64,000 bases of DNA. Origin: Rubrivivax sp. SCN 71-131. GTDB lineage: Bacteria; Pseudomonadota; Gammaproteobacteria; Burkholderiales; Burkholderiaceae_C. The stretch spans positions 1 to 64,000 of the forward strand of contig MEFD01000018.1 in the NCBI GenBank assembly GCA_001724995.1, in the 5' to 3' direction. Below are positions 1 to 8,068 of the stretch, piece after piece; positions within the stretch are counted from its first letter, which is position 1, and the number at the start of each line of letters is the position of its first letter. The position numbers and the translations under genes are program-made. The notes under the pieces are model-generated. The model had not been told where the DNA came from and searched no databases. It was given only the letters and a program-made list of their open reading frames with translations.

Positions 1-95
1 CATTACGCCGATCACGCAGTGGATCCAATATGCCGACCCGCGACTGGCTCCTACATGCCGATCACCAACTGGCTCCTATACGGCGGTCGGTGACA
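1..95. mobile_element. End of an IS21-like element (tandem terminal repeats, partial)
   Basis: Imperfect 25-bp tandem repeats start at 18, 43 and 68, and a further partial copy occupies 1-17. Each unit reads roughly actggctccta followed by atgccgatcac. Recognisable IS110 transposase sequence begins only near position 99, and the repeat block ends in CA at 94-95. IS21-family elements carry several copies of a repeat at each end and terminate in CA, so the inference is that an IS21-like element inserted into the IS110 transposase and that the rest of it lies left of the window. No istA or istB sequence is visible, so the family assignment is tentative. Confidence 0.4.
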
Positions 96-938
96 CCGCT
101 GGCGGATGTCGTGTTCGGCGCGCGCCTTGCTGCCCGCGCGTGGCAGTTTGCCGATGTCTACGCTGGCGGCGCTGCGCGCATCCAGCAGCGCGTCGAGCTT
201 GGCGTCGCACTCGGCCAGATGCCGGCCGATGTCGTCGTACATCGCCAGCGCCTGCCTGAGCACGAACAGGTGCTCCTCGCGCCAGTTGCCCTCCAATGCC
301 CTGGCGATCTCGGCCTCGCTGGCCTTGACGCGCCGCTGACGATGCCGCGCCAGTTGCTTCGGGTCGCGTACCCCGGCCACGATGTCGCGCACGATGGCCT
401 GGCCGGTCTGCCCCATCACGTCACTGAGCACCTCGGTGAGCTGGATGTTCATCTGCACCAGCGCCTTTTGCATGCGCTGCACCCAGCTGGCCTGCTCGGT
501 TTGCAGCGCTTCCCGCTGGCGCGCCACCGCGCGCAGCACGCAGACCTCGGCACTCGGGCGCCAGGCTGCGCGTAGCAAGCCCAGGCTCATCAACTTCTGC
601 AGCCACTGGCAGTCCTGCACGTCGCTCTTGCGACCTGGCACGTATTTCAATTGCCGTGCGTCCACCAGCCAGACCTTCAGCCCGTGCTGCTCCAGCACCT
701 CGAACACCGGAATCCAGTACACGCCGGTGGACTCCACCGCCACCGTGTCCACGCCCAGGCTCACCAGCCAACTCGCCAGTGCCTTCAAGTCCTCGGTCAT
801 CGCCCCGACCTCGCGCACCGGCTCGCAACCGGCGCCTTCGGCCAGATGCCTCGGCACCGCCACCCAGTGGCTGGATGCCCCAATGTCGATGCCCGCCGCG
901 TTCGGGAACACCTCGTCTTCTCGCTTGCGTATTGCCAT
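51..938 (-). pseudogene. IS110-family transposase, 3'-truncated
   Basis: The N-terminal RuvC-like DEDD domain of an IS110 transposase is intact when started at the ATG at 938 (MAIRKREDEV). GIDIG (D18), VAVESTGVYW (E69) and KSDVQD (D106, D109) supply the expected acidic residues. A linker follows to about residue 280, ending near KARAEHDIRQ. The C-terminal Transposase_20 region with its catalytic serine is absent: after about position 99 the frame runs into the 25-bp repeats and stops at 51. Full-length relatives are about 340-400 aa and this fragment has about 280 native residues. It should be unable to recombine. The open frame continues upstream to 1196, but nothing there looks like transposase. 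Confidence 0.8.
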
Positions 939-1200
939 GCTCTGCCCCACCATCGTTGATGAACGGCAGCGCCATGCAAGGCGTCGATATCGACTCGATC
1001 TCTCAAACGGGATGCGGCTCTCACCGCTCACCACTGTCGCCGACGACCTGCGGACCATGCTCAGAAGCGGGCTCGCACCACGGCGTCCGATAACGCCGCG
1101 GGCTCGCACCAATGACGTGTCGGTCATGACGGCGCTGCCGTTCGCCTTGTAGCGCAGCAACACAACCGTTTCTTCGCGAACGCCGGGCGCCGTCATGGGC
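939..1200 (-). other. 5' non-coding end of the IS110 element (possible bridge-RNA region)
   Basis: About 260 bp lie between the transposase start and the 3' end of the receptor gene, with no credible gene. In the IS110 subgroup the non-coding end upstream of the transposase encodes the structured bridge RNA that pairs with donor and target DNA. The stretch holds a 13-bp direct repeat, cgggctcgcacca, at 1068-1080 and 1099-1111. A second 13-mer, atgctcagaagcg, at 1057-1069 recurs at 1206-1218 across the stop codon of the adjacent receptor gene. The exact element boundary and any RNA fold were not determined. Confidence 0.3.
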
Positions 1201-1209
1201 CTGGGATGC

Positions 1210-3537
1210 TCAGAAGCGCCAGCTTGCCGTCAGCTGCAGCAGGCGCCCTGCGCCCGGGACGTAGTGACCGGTGTAGATCGAATCGGCGTACAGCTTGTCG
1301 GTCACATTGGTCAGATTGAGCTTGAGCGTGACCTGCTCGGCCACCAGCTCGTACTCGGCCATCAAGTCGCCGGTGACGTAGCCGTCGGTCTTCCAGCCCG
1401 GGTTGCGATTGGGGGTCTGCGACGAGCGCATGTTCAGCCCCGCGCCCAGACGCAACTGCGGGTTGACCTGATAGGTGCTCCAGATCGTGCCTGAGTGCCT
1501 GGGCGTCAACGACGGCCGCGTCCCCTGCCCCTCGCTGCCGGCTACCCCCTTGTCGATGTTGGCCACCGGCAGCCACATGTACGAGAAAAACACCTCCCAG
1601 GCCGAAGTGATGCGACCGGCGATGTCGAAGTCCAGCCCCGCGACGTGCCGCTTGCCCGAGAGCGTCACCAGGTTGACGAGGGGGTCGGTGTTGCGCTCAT
1701 GCAGCTTGGTGGAGCGAAAGGCCGCGAAGCGGGCCGACAGCTTGCCGTCCTCGGCGTCGAGCTTGGCGCCGAGCTCGAGGTTGATGGCCTGCTCCGGCGG
1801 AATGTCGACGTTGGAGGCGGAGAGCGAGTAGGCGTCGCCCGAGGTGTTGAACGAGGTCGCCGCCGAGAAGTGGAAGGAGGCCAGCGGTGTCGGCTGGAAC
1901 AGCACGCCGAAGCGTTTGCTCCACTCCGAGACCTTCATGCGGTATCCCGCTGGGGTCACGGGGCCGGGGGCGTTGTTCGGAATCGCGTAGCTGTTGTAGT
2001 CACCGCTCAGGCGATCGAAGCGCAGGCCCAGGAGCAGCTTCCAGGTCGGCGCCACCTGGATCAGGTCCTGCGCGTAGACGCCGAAGCCCTCCGATACATA
2101 GTCGCTCGTGGTGCGCAGCGCGCGCACCGACTCGTCGACCCACGCCCGGTCGTTCGGGCTACCGATGGCGGTCGTCGGCTTGACCGGCACGACGCCACCC
2201 TGAGCCGCATTGCGTGCGCCGTAGACGGTCTTTTGCTCGCGCGCGAAGTCGGCGCCGGCGAGCACTTCGTGGCGCATGCCTGCGAGGCGGAACCTGCCGC
2301 TGTAGTCGCTCTGCGCGAACCAGGTGTCGAGGTCCTGGATCTTCAAGTGCGTGCCGCGCGTGAGCACCGTGTCGGGGCCGAAGTTCTCGAGCGAGGCCGC
2401 GATGCCGTCCGGCTGAGCGAGGGCGCGGGCGAGCCGGATGGCGCCGGCCCGTTGGTCGCGCTTGTACTGCCCGTGCCGAAGCTTGGCCGTGATCTCATGA
2501 TCGCGGTCGAAGCGGTGCGTGTGCGTCGCGGTGAGCGTGGCCGCCTCGCCGTGGTTGCGGTCGCTGGCCATGCCGTAGTAGGTGGCCGGGTCCAGCGGGA
2601 GCAGGGTGGTGTCGGCAGCCGGCGAGGTCGGCGTCGGACGGATCCACGGCATGCCGTAGTTCATGCCGTTGCGGTTGTCGAGGAAGTAGCCGCTCAGGCT
2701 GGTCTCGTCCTGCGTGCCGATGCCCAGGCGCGCCGTGGCCGCGAGGCCGCTCTTCTCGAGCGCGCTTCCGGCGCCGTTGTCGTCGGCCTTGGTGCGCATG
2801 GCGCCAAAGCGCAGCGCGCTCCCGCTGCCCAGGCGCAGGTTGAAGTCGCCGACCATGCGCCGGTAGGCATGGTTGCCGACGGTGAGGTCGAGCTGGTGCT
2901 CATCGATCGCGCGCGCCACCTTGCTGACCTGGTTCACCGCACCGCCGGTGGAGCCGCGGCCGAAGAGCATCGACGCCGAGCCGCGCAGCAGCTCCAGGCG
3001 GTCGTAGAAGAAGGTGTCGCGCTCGTAGAAGGCCGGGTCGCGCATGCCATCGACGAAGACGTCGCCCGTCCCCTGCAGCGGGAAGCCGCGCAGACGGATG
3101 TCCTCTTCACCCCCCTCCGGGGCGAGGAAAGTCACGCCCGCCGTGTTCTTCAGCACGTCCTTGAGGGTTTCGAGGTTGCGGTCGTCGATCAGGCGCTCGG
3201 TGACGACGGTGATCGACTGCGGGAGGTCACGCAGTTCCTGCTGCCCCTTGCCGATGCGCGTGCTCGTGGCCTGCACGCCCTCCTTGCCCTGGCGCTCGGC
3301 GCTGCCGCTGGCCTTGAGGACCGGCATCACCGTCTGCGGCTTGTCGTCGCCCTTGGCCTCGGCTGACGGAGCTGCCGCTGGCGCAGACGCAGACGCGGGC
3401 GAGGGCGAGGGCGAGGGCACCGTTGCCTGGGCCTGGGCCGGACCCTGAAGAAGCCCGCAACCGGCGGCCAGTGCGGCCAAGGGCAAGAGGCGGGGTGAGC
3501 GGTGCGCGCGGCGTCGGATTCGAGTGGAGTGCGTCAT
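1210..3537 (-). CDS. TonB-dependent siderophore receptor (catecholate type)
   Basis: A 775-aa outer-membrane receptor. Residues 1 to about 37 form a signal peptide (RLLPLAALAAGCGLLQGPAQAQA), followed by a low-complexity Ser/Pro/Ala linker. The plug domain (about 75-220) contains LRDLPQSITVVT, LKNTAGVTF, IRLRGFPLQGTGDVFVDG and GRGSTGGAVNQVSK, all typical of the Fiu/FhuE/FcuA siderophore group. A long beta barrel ends in the classic terminal Phe (TASWRF). It is the last gene of a leftward tonB-exbB-exbD-receptor operon, which carries its own energising complex. The Fur-box-like site ahead of tonB suggests iron repression. The substrate is probably a ferric catecholate; this is inferred from family resemblance only. 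The 3' end is intact although the IS110 element lies directly beyond it. Confidence 0.9.
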   Translation of the reverse strand: MTHSTRIRRRAHRSPRLLPLAALAAGCGLLQGPAQAQATVPSPSPSPASASAPAAAPSAEAKGDDKPQTVMPVLKASGSAERQGKEGVQATSTRIGKGQQELRDLPQSITVVTERLIDDRNLETLKDVLKNTAGVTFLAPEGGEEDIRLRGFPLQGTGDVFVDGMRDPAFYERDTFFYDRLELLRGSASMLFGRGSTGGAVNQVSKVARAIDEHQLDLTVGNHAYRRMVGDFNLRLGSGSALRFGAMRTKADDNGAGSALEKSGLAATARLGIGTQDETSLSGYFLDNRNGMNYGMPWIRPTPTSPAADTTLLPLDPATYYGMASDRNHGEAATLTATHTHRFDRDHEITAKLRHGQYKRDQRAGAIRLARALAQPDGIAASLENFGPDTVLTRGTHLKIQDLDTWFAQSDYSGRFRLAGMRHEVLAGADFAREQKTVYGARNAAQGGVVPVKPTTAIGSPNDRAWVDESVRALRTTSDYVSEGFGVYAQDLIQVAPTWKLLLGLRFDRLSGDYNSYAIPNNAPGPVTPAGYRMKVSEWSKRFGVLFQPTPLASFHFSAATSFNTSGDAYSLSASNVDIPPEQAINLELGAKLDAEDGKLSARFAAFRSTKLHERNTDPLVNLVTLSGKRHVAGLDFDIAGRITSAWEVFFSYMWLPVANIDKGVAGSEGQGTRPSLTPRHSGTIWSTYQVNPQLRLGAGLNMRSSQTPNRNPGWKTDGYVTGDLMAEYELVAEQVTLKLNLTNVTDKLYADSIYTGHYVPGAGRLLQLTASWRF

Positions 3538-3569
3538 GCGTTGGGGTCAGGTGAGGGAGCGGCCAGGGC

Positions 3570-3594
3570 GCCGCCGAGAGAGCCCGTCGGCGGC
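3570..3594. repeat. Inverted repeat between exbD and receptor gene
   Basis: A perfect 8-bp inverted repeat (gccgccga at 3570-3577, tcggcggc at 3587-3594) with a 9-nt loop lies in the 101-bp spacer between exbD and the receptor gene. It has no T run, so it is more likely an RNA-processing or stability hairpin, or chance in GC-rich DNA, than a terminator. Confidence 0.3.
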
Positions 3595-3638
3595 AGCACG
3601 GGCGATGAAAGGGCGCGCAAGCGGCGTGCGCGGCTTGC

Positions 3639-4058
3639 TCAGGGCTTGTCCGGCTCGCTGACGAAGCCGATCTTCGTGAGCCCGGCGCGCGAGGCGTCAG
3701 CCAGCGTCTGGGCGACCTCGCGGTAGGCCACCGCCTGGTCGGCACGCAGGTGCAGTTCGGGCAGCGGCTGCAGCTTGCCGGCCTGCACGAAGCGCTCGGC
3801 GGCCTGCTCGCGCGAGAGCGGCTCGCCGTTGTAGAAGCGCTGTCCTTGCGCGTCGATGGCGAACTCGATGCGTTCGGGCGGGAGCGGGTTGACCTCGGCG
3901 CTGGCCCTGGGCAGCTCCAGCTTGACGGCGTGGGTGAGCAGCGGCGCGGTGACGATGAAGATGACCAGCAGGACGAGCATGACGTCGATCAGCGGGACCA
4001 TGTTGATCTCGGAGACCGGCATCGCCTGCCGCTTGGTGTCGAAGGAGGCAAAGGCCAT
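3639..4058 (-). CDS. exbD: Biopolymer transport protein ExbD
   Basis: A 139-aa inner-membrane component of the TonB energising complex. There is a short cytoplasmic N-terminus, then one membrane helix (about 18-40) with the key acidic residue in MVPLIDVMLVLLVIFIV (the Asp of PLIDV), then a periplasmic domain. An AGGA ribosome-binding site sits about 8 nt before the ATG. The stop codon is 101 nt upstream of the receptor start, and the gene begins 19 nt after exbB. Together with ExbB it converts proton flow into TonB motion. Confidence 0.95.
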   Translation of the reverse strand: MAFASFDTKRQAMPVSEINMVPLIDVMLVLLVIFIVTAPLLTHAVKLELPRASAEVNPLPPERIEFAIDAQGQRFYNGEPLSREQAAERFVQAGKLQPLPELHLRADQAVAYREVAQTLADASRAGLTKIGFVSEPDKP

Positions 4059-4077
4059 AGCGGATCCTTGCGGTGGT

Positions 4078-4836
4078 TCAGGCGGCGGCGGTGTTCGAGG
4101 TGTCGATGCGGCGCAGCCGCGCGCCGCCTTCGGCCTGCGCGGCGGCGGCGCCGGGCGCCTCGCCGAGCGTCAGGAAGCTGTGCAACTCGTAGGCAAAGCC
4201 GTCGAGCTGCGCGGCCAGCACGCGGTTGGCGCGCGTGAAGGCGTTGTAGGCGACGACGGCGGGGATGGCCACCGCCAGGCCCAGGCCGGTCATGATCAGC
4301 GCCTCCCCGACGGGCCCGGCGACCTTGTCCAGCGTGCCGGCGCCGCTCATCCCGATGGCCACCAGCGCGTGATAGACACCCCACACGGTGCCGAAGAGGC
4401 CGACGAAGGGTGCGGTGGCGCCGACGGTGGCCATCAGCGTGAGGCCGCGCTCCATCTGCAGCGTTTCCTCGTCGAGCACCTTGCGCATCGTGCGCGTGAT
4501 GAACTCGCTTGCCGTGCCGGCGTCGGCCAGGCGCATGGCCCCGTGGCGGGCATGGTGCCCGCTGGCGTGCAGCGCGTGCGCCGCCAGGTGGGAGAACGGA
4601 TCGTGCGCGCCGTGGGTCTGCAGCTCGTGGCGCACCTGGTCCAGGGTGCCGGCGTTCCAGAACAGGTCGAGGAAGCGGTCGCCCCGCTTGCGCCGCCGCG
4701 CCTGCGCCAGCCCCTTGAGCGCCATCAGCACCCAGGTGGCGATCGACATCAGCAGCAAGACGACCAGCAGCGTGCGCCCGACGGCGTCGCTCTGGCTCAG
4801 GAAATGGCCCAGGCCCAGGGCGGTTTCGCTTTGCAT
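4078..4836 (-). CDS. exbB: ExbB / TolQ / MotA-type proton channel
   Basis: A 252-aa protein with three predicted membrane segments: about 18-40, about 130-155 (GLTLMATVGATAPFVGLFGTVWGVYHAL) and about 170-195 (ALIMTGLGLAVAIPAVVAYNAF). The TVGATAPFVGLFGTVWG stretch is the ExbB/TolQ signature, and a long cytoplasmic loop lies between helices 1 and 2. A GAGGAAAG ribosome-binding site precedes the ATG. It lies between tonB (38-nt gap) and exbD (19-nt gap), so ExbB rather than TolQ is the natural call. Confidence 0.95.
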   Translation of the reverse strand: MQSETALGLGHFLSQSDAVGRTLLVVLLLMSIATWVLMALKGLAQARRRKRGDRFLDLFWNAGTLDQVRHELQTHGAHDPFSHLAAHALHASGHHARHGAMRLADAGTASEFITRTMRKVLDEETLQMERGLTLMATVGATAPFVGLFGTVWGVYHALVAIGMSGAGTLDKVAGPVGEALIMTGLGLAVAIPAVVAYNAFTRANRVLAAQLDGFAYELHSFLTLGEAPGAAAAQAEGGARLRRIDTSNTAAA

Positions 4837-4874
4837 TCGGCTTTCCTCGCTTGTCGGCGTTCAACGACGCCCGG

Positions 4875-5606
4875 TCACTCGATCACGTACTGCAGCGGCG
4901 CGATCACGATCCACTCGATGGCCACGCCGCCATCGGTTTGCGGCTTGAAGCGCGCGCGCTTCATGGCCCACAGGGCCTGCTCGTCGAGCCGCGTGAAGCC
5001 CGAACTGCGATGCACGGTGACGTCCTTGGGCAGGCCGTCGGTGCCCACCCGTACGCGCAGGAGCACCAGACCCTCCTCGCCCATGCGGCGCGAGGCCAGC
5101 GGCAGCTCGATCGGCGGCGGCAGCAGGTAGGCGATGTTGCTGGCGGGGATGACGCGCGGCGGCGGCGGCGGCGCGGGCGGTGCCGGCGGCGCAACGGGGA
5201 CTGCAGGCGCCGGAGGTGACGTCGGCGCAATTTCGACGGGGATCGGCTGCGGCATTGGCGGCGTCGGCACAATGAACGGGGCCGGGGCCGGGGCCTGCGG
5301 CTGAGGCGGCGCGGCGATCACTGGCGGCGGACTCTGGGGTGCCGGCGGCCGCGGGCGCGGGGCCGGCGGGGGCGGCGGTTCCGCGTTCGGCCTTGGCGGC
5401 TCGAGTGTGATGAAGTCGAACACGATCGGCGCCACCTGGTGCACCGCCTCCTGCACCGCGGAGATCTGCAGCAGGCCCCACAGCGCGACCAGATGGCCGA
5501 GCGCCACCGCCGCGACGAGCAGTTGGCGCTCGCCCGCGTGCAAATCGCCGCCGCGGCGCGCAAGCGCCGGCAGCAGCGGATCCGGGTTCTCGGTTGACGC
5601 CTGCAT
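4875..5606 (-). CDS. tonB: Energy transducer TonB
   Basis: A 243-aa protein with a membrane anchor near 29-52 and a long Pro-rich periplasmic spacer (about 72-160) full of PPPP, APAP and PAPP runs. Its TonB C-terminal domain (about 165-243) contains ELPLASRRMGEEGLVLLRV and SSGFTRLDEQALWAMKRARF, ending in a strand with IEWIVIAPLQYVIE. It couples ExbBD to outer-membrane receptors, here presumably the siderophore receptor in the same operon. It is the first gene of the operon and has a Fur-box-like site 21 nt upstream of the ATG. No good ribosome-binding site is visible ahead of this ATG. Confidence 0.95.
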   Translation of the reverse strand: MQASTENPDPLLPALARRGGDLHAGERQLLVAAVALGHLVALWGLLQISAVQEAVHQVAPIVFDFITLEPPRPNAEPPPPPAPRPRPPAPQSPPPVIAAPPQPQAPAPAPFIVPTPPMPQPIPVEIAPTSPPAPAVPVAPPAPPAPPPPPRVIPASNIAYLLPPPIELPLASRRMGEEGLVLLRVRVGTDGLPKDVTVHRSSGFTRLDEQALWAMKRARFKPQTDGGVAIEWIVIAPLQYVIE

Positions 5607-5626
5607 TAGAGCAATGCTAGCGCAAA

Positions 5627-5641
5627 CGAGAATGATTCGCG
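5627..5641 (-). promoter_or_regulatory. Fur-box-like operator upstream of tonB
   Basis: cgagaatgattcgcg matches the 7-1-7 Fur consensus tGAtAATnATTaTCa at 10 of 14 specified positions. It lies 21 nt upstream of the tonB start, where it would overlap a promoter. The match is by eye, and the iron-uptake operon context supports it. Confidence 0.6.
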
Positions 5642-5788
5642 TATAGGAGTACGTTGTATTGAGCCGACAAGCACCGCAAGCGGGGGGCGTCGTTCGTCCC
5701 TTGCGCGGGGGCTCCGCCTGTCCCGAGGCCGAGGCGCTGCGGGCGCTACGCGGGCGCCGGCGGCCCGGGGACGCGGCCTTTCAGCCTT

Positions 5789-7849
5789 TCAGTCGTCCTC
5801 GCGAACCTGCCAGCCCTTGCTGAGCTCTTGCTGCACCGCCGGCGGCACCGCTTCGTAGTGCGAAAGGGCAATCGTGTAGCGGCCCTGGCCCGCGGTGAGG
5901 GCGTTCAGTCGCGACTGGTAGCTCGCCAGTTCGGACATCGGCGCCTGACCTTTGACCAGCACGCTGCCCAGGGCCAGGTTGTCCGTGCCGGTGACCATGC
6001 CGCGGCGCGAGGACAGGTCGCCGGTGATGTCGCCCATGGCCTGGTCGGGTGCGCCGATCTCGATCGTCACGATGGGCTCGAGCACGATTGGCCGCGCCTT
6101 GGCGATGGCGTCGAGGAAGGCCTTGCGCCCCGCCGTGGCGAAGGCGATCTCCTTGCTGTCGACGCTGTGATGCTTGCCGTCGTAGACGACGACGCGCACG
6201 TCGACCACGGGATAGCCGGCGATCGCGCCATGCGCGAGCACCTCGCGCACGCCCTTCTCGACCGCGGGGATGAACTGCCCCGGGATGGTGCCGCCCTTGA
6301 CTTCGTCGACGAACTCGAAGCCCGTCCCGCGCGGCAGCGGCTCGATGCGCAGGAAGACCTCGCCGAACTGTCCGGCGCCGCCGCTCTGCTTCTTGTGCCG
6401 ATGGTGGCCCTCGGCGCCGGCCGTGACGGTCTCGCGGTAGGCGATGCGCGGCGGCCGCGTGTCGACCTCGAACTTGTAGACCTCGCGCAGGCGGTCCAGC
6501 AGCACGCGCAGGTGCAGCTCGCCCAGGCCGTAGAGGATGGTCTCGTTGGTGCTGGCCACGTGCTCGAGCTTCAGGCACGGGTCTTCCTGCACCAGCCTGC
6601 CGACGATTTCGGACATGCGCTGCTCGTCACCGCGGCGCTTGGGCGCGATCGCCAGCCCGTACACCGGCACCGGGAAGGGCAGGGGCTTCAAGTGGATGTG
6701 GCTGTCCTCGGCGGCGTCGTGCAGCACCGCGTCGTAGTGGATGTCGTCGACCTTGGCCACCGCAACGATGTCCCCCGGCACCGCCTGCGCCACCTCGACA
6801 TGGTCCTTGCCCTGCAGCATGAAGAGGTGGCCGACCTTGAAGGGCTTGCGGCCGTCGCCGATGAAGAGCTGGCTCTCGCGGGTGACCGTGCCCTGGTGCA
6901 CACGGAAGATGCCCAGCTTGCCGACGTAGGGGTCGACGGCGACCTTGAACACCTGCGCCAGCACGTGCAGCGCAGGATCGGGCCGGGCGTGCATCAGCTG
7001 CGCGGCCTCGCCCTCACCGTTGAAGAAGTCCGGCGGGTTGCCTTCGCTCGGGTCCGGCAGCAGCTTGACGATCACGTCGAGCAGTTCGGTCACGCCCGCG
7101 CCGGTTTTCGCCGAGACGAAGCACACCGGGATCAGGTGGCCCTCGCGCAAGGCCTGCTCGAGCGGCGCGTGCAACTCGCCGGCGTCGACGTCCCCGTCGT
7201 TCAGGTAGCGGTCGACGAAGGCGGCATCCACTTCGACCACCTGCTCCACGAGCGCCTGGTGCGCCGCCTCGACGGCGCCGAAGTCGCTGTGGCCCTGGCG
7301 GTTGTAGAAGCAGTCGACGACCCTGCTCGCGCCGTCGTCGGGCAGGTTCAGCGGCAGGCACTCCTTGCCGAAGGTCTCCTGGATCTGGGCCAGCAGCGCC
7401 GCCAGCTTCTCCGGCGCGGCGTCGATGCGGTTGACGATGATCAGCCGGTCCAGCTGCTGCGAGGCCGCGTACTCCATCATGCGCTGGGCCATGGGCTCGA
7501 TGCCCGTGGCGGCGTTGATGACGATGGCCGCGGTCTCGACGGCCTCGAGCGCCGGCAGGCTCTGGCCGAGGAAGTCGCTGCCCCCCGGGGTGTCGATGAG
7601 GTGGATGCGCGCGCCCTCGTGCGCAAAGTGCACGATCGAGGCGCTCAGGGACTGCTGCATGCGCCGCTCGAGCAGGTCGTGGTCGCTCACGGTGCTGCCG
7701 CGCTCGATGCTGCCCATGGCACCGATGACGCCTGCGCGCTGCAGCAGCGCCTCGGTGAGAAGGGTCTTGCCGGCGGCTGCCGGACCGACGAGGGCCAGGG
7801 TGCGGATGGACTCGGTGCCGACGCTGGCACCGAAGGCTGGGCTTGGCAT
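5789..7849 (-). CDS. Elongation factor G-like GTPase
   Basis: A translation-factor GTPase with the full EF-G domain order (686 aa). It has a P-loop GPAAAGKTLL, G3 DTPGGSDF (EF-G normally DTPGHVDF), G4 NRID (normally NKxD) and SAKTGAGV, then domain II, domain III, domain IV with QFGEVFLRIEPLP and a C-terminal EF-G domain V. The divergent G motifs and lack of neighbouring rpsL/rpsG/tufA genes mark it as a paralogue, the EF-G-like group in many Proteobacteria, not housekeeping FusA. The ATG at 7849 was chosen because AGGAGA lies 8 nt upstream; a further 24 open codons run to 7921. Its role is unknown and may be stress or recycling related. Confidence 0.85.
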   Translation of the reverse strand: MPSPAFGASVGTESIRTLALVGPAAAGKTLLTEALLQRAGVIGAMGSIERGSTVSDHDLLERRMQQSLSASIVHFAHEGARIHLIDTPGGSDFLGQSLPALEAVETAAIVINAATGIEPMAQRMMEYAASQQLDRLIIVNRIDAAPEKLAALLAQIQETFGKECLPLNLPDDGASRVVDCFYNRQGHSDFGAVEAAHQALVEQVVEVDAAFVDRYLNDGDVDAGELHAPLEQALREGHLIPVCFVSAKTGAGVTELLDVIVKLLPDPSEGNPPDFFNGEGEAAQLMHARPDPALHVLAQVFKVAVDPYVGKLGIFRVHQGTVTRESQLFIGDGRKPFKVGHLFMLQGKDHVEVAQAVPGDIVAVAKVDDIHYDAVLHDAAEDSHIHLKPLPFPVPVYGLAIAPKRRGDEQRMSEIVGRLVQEDPCLKLEHVASTNETILYGLGELHLRVLLDRLREVYKFEVDTRPPRIAYRETVTAGAEGHHRHKKQSGGAGQFGEVFLRIEPLPRGTGFEFVDEVKGGTIPGQFIPAVEKGVREVLAHGAIAGYPVVDVRVVVYDGKHHSVDSKEIAFATAGRKAFLDAIAKARPIVLEPIVTIEIGAPDQAMGDITGDLSSRRGMVTGTDNLALGSVLVKGQAPMSELASYQSRLNALTAGQGRYTIALSHYEAVPPAVQQELSKGWQVREDD

Positions 7850-7998
7850 GGACGACTCTCCTGCGGCCCGCCGCGCGCCACCTGCGGGCTGTGTCGTTGA
7901 AGGACGTGATGCGGCTGCCACGGGCGCCGGGCCAGCGTACGCCTTTCATTCGCGGCCCACAACCGCGTCTGCCAGGGGACGCCGGCCTGTTTGTTTAA

Positions 7999-8023
7999 AG
8001 GCATTTCGCATGCCTCTTTTTTC
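7999..8023 (+). terminator. Small hairpin followed by T run (terminator-like)
   Basis: A perfect 6-bp inverted repeat, aggcat-ttcgc-atgcct (7999-8015), is followed directly by cttttttc on the + strand, which has the form of an intrinsic terminator. The upstream gene is on the other strand, so on + it could only stop stray transcripts or attenuate the binding-protein gene starting at 8069. The stem is weak. Confidence 0.3.
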
Positions 8024-8068
8024 GGCGACAATCACGAATGCGAATCGCTCGCGTATGGAGTGCACCTC

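Noticed and set aside
939-1196. N-terminal extension of the IS110 transposase frame to 1196
   Set aside because: The extra 86 residues have no transposase similarity, and the usual N-terminus MAIRK..GIDIG begins at 938.
1495-3366. Long + strand open frame antisense to the siderophore receptor
   Set aside because: The opposite strand encodes a clear TonB-dependent receptor; long antisense frames are expected at this GC content.
3405-3425. gagggc repeats in the receptor gene
   Set aside because: They encode a short Ser-Pro linker behind the signal peptide, ordinary low complexity.
8030-8056. Second Fur box before the ABC binding-protein gene
   Set aside because: gaatgcgaatcgctcgc resembles the tonB operator only loosely, and matches to the 7-1-7 consensus are too few.
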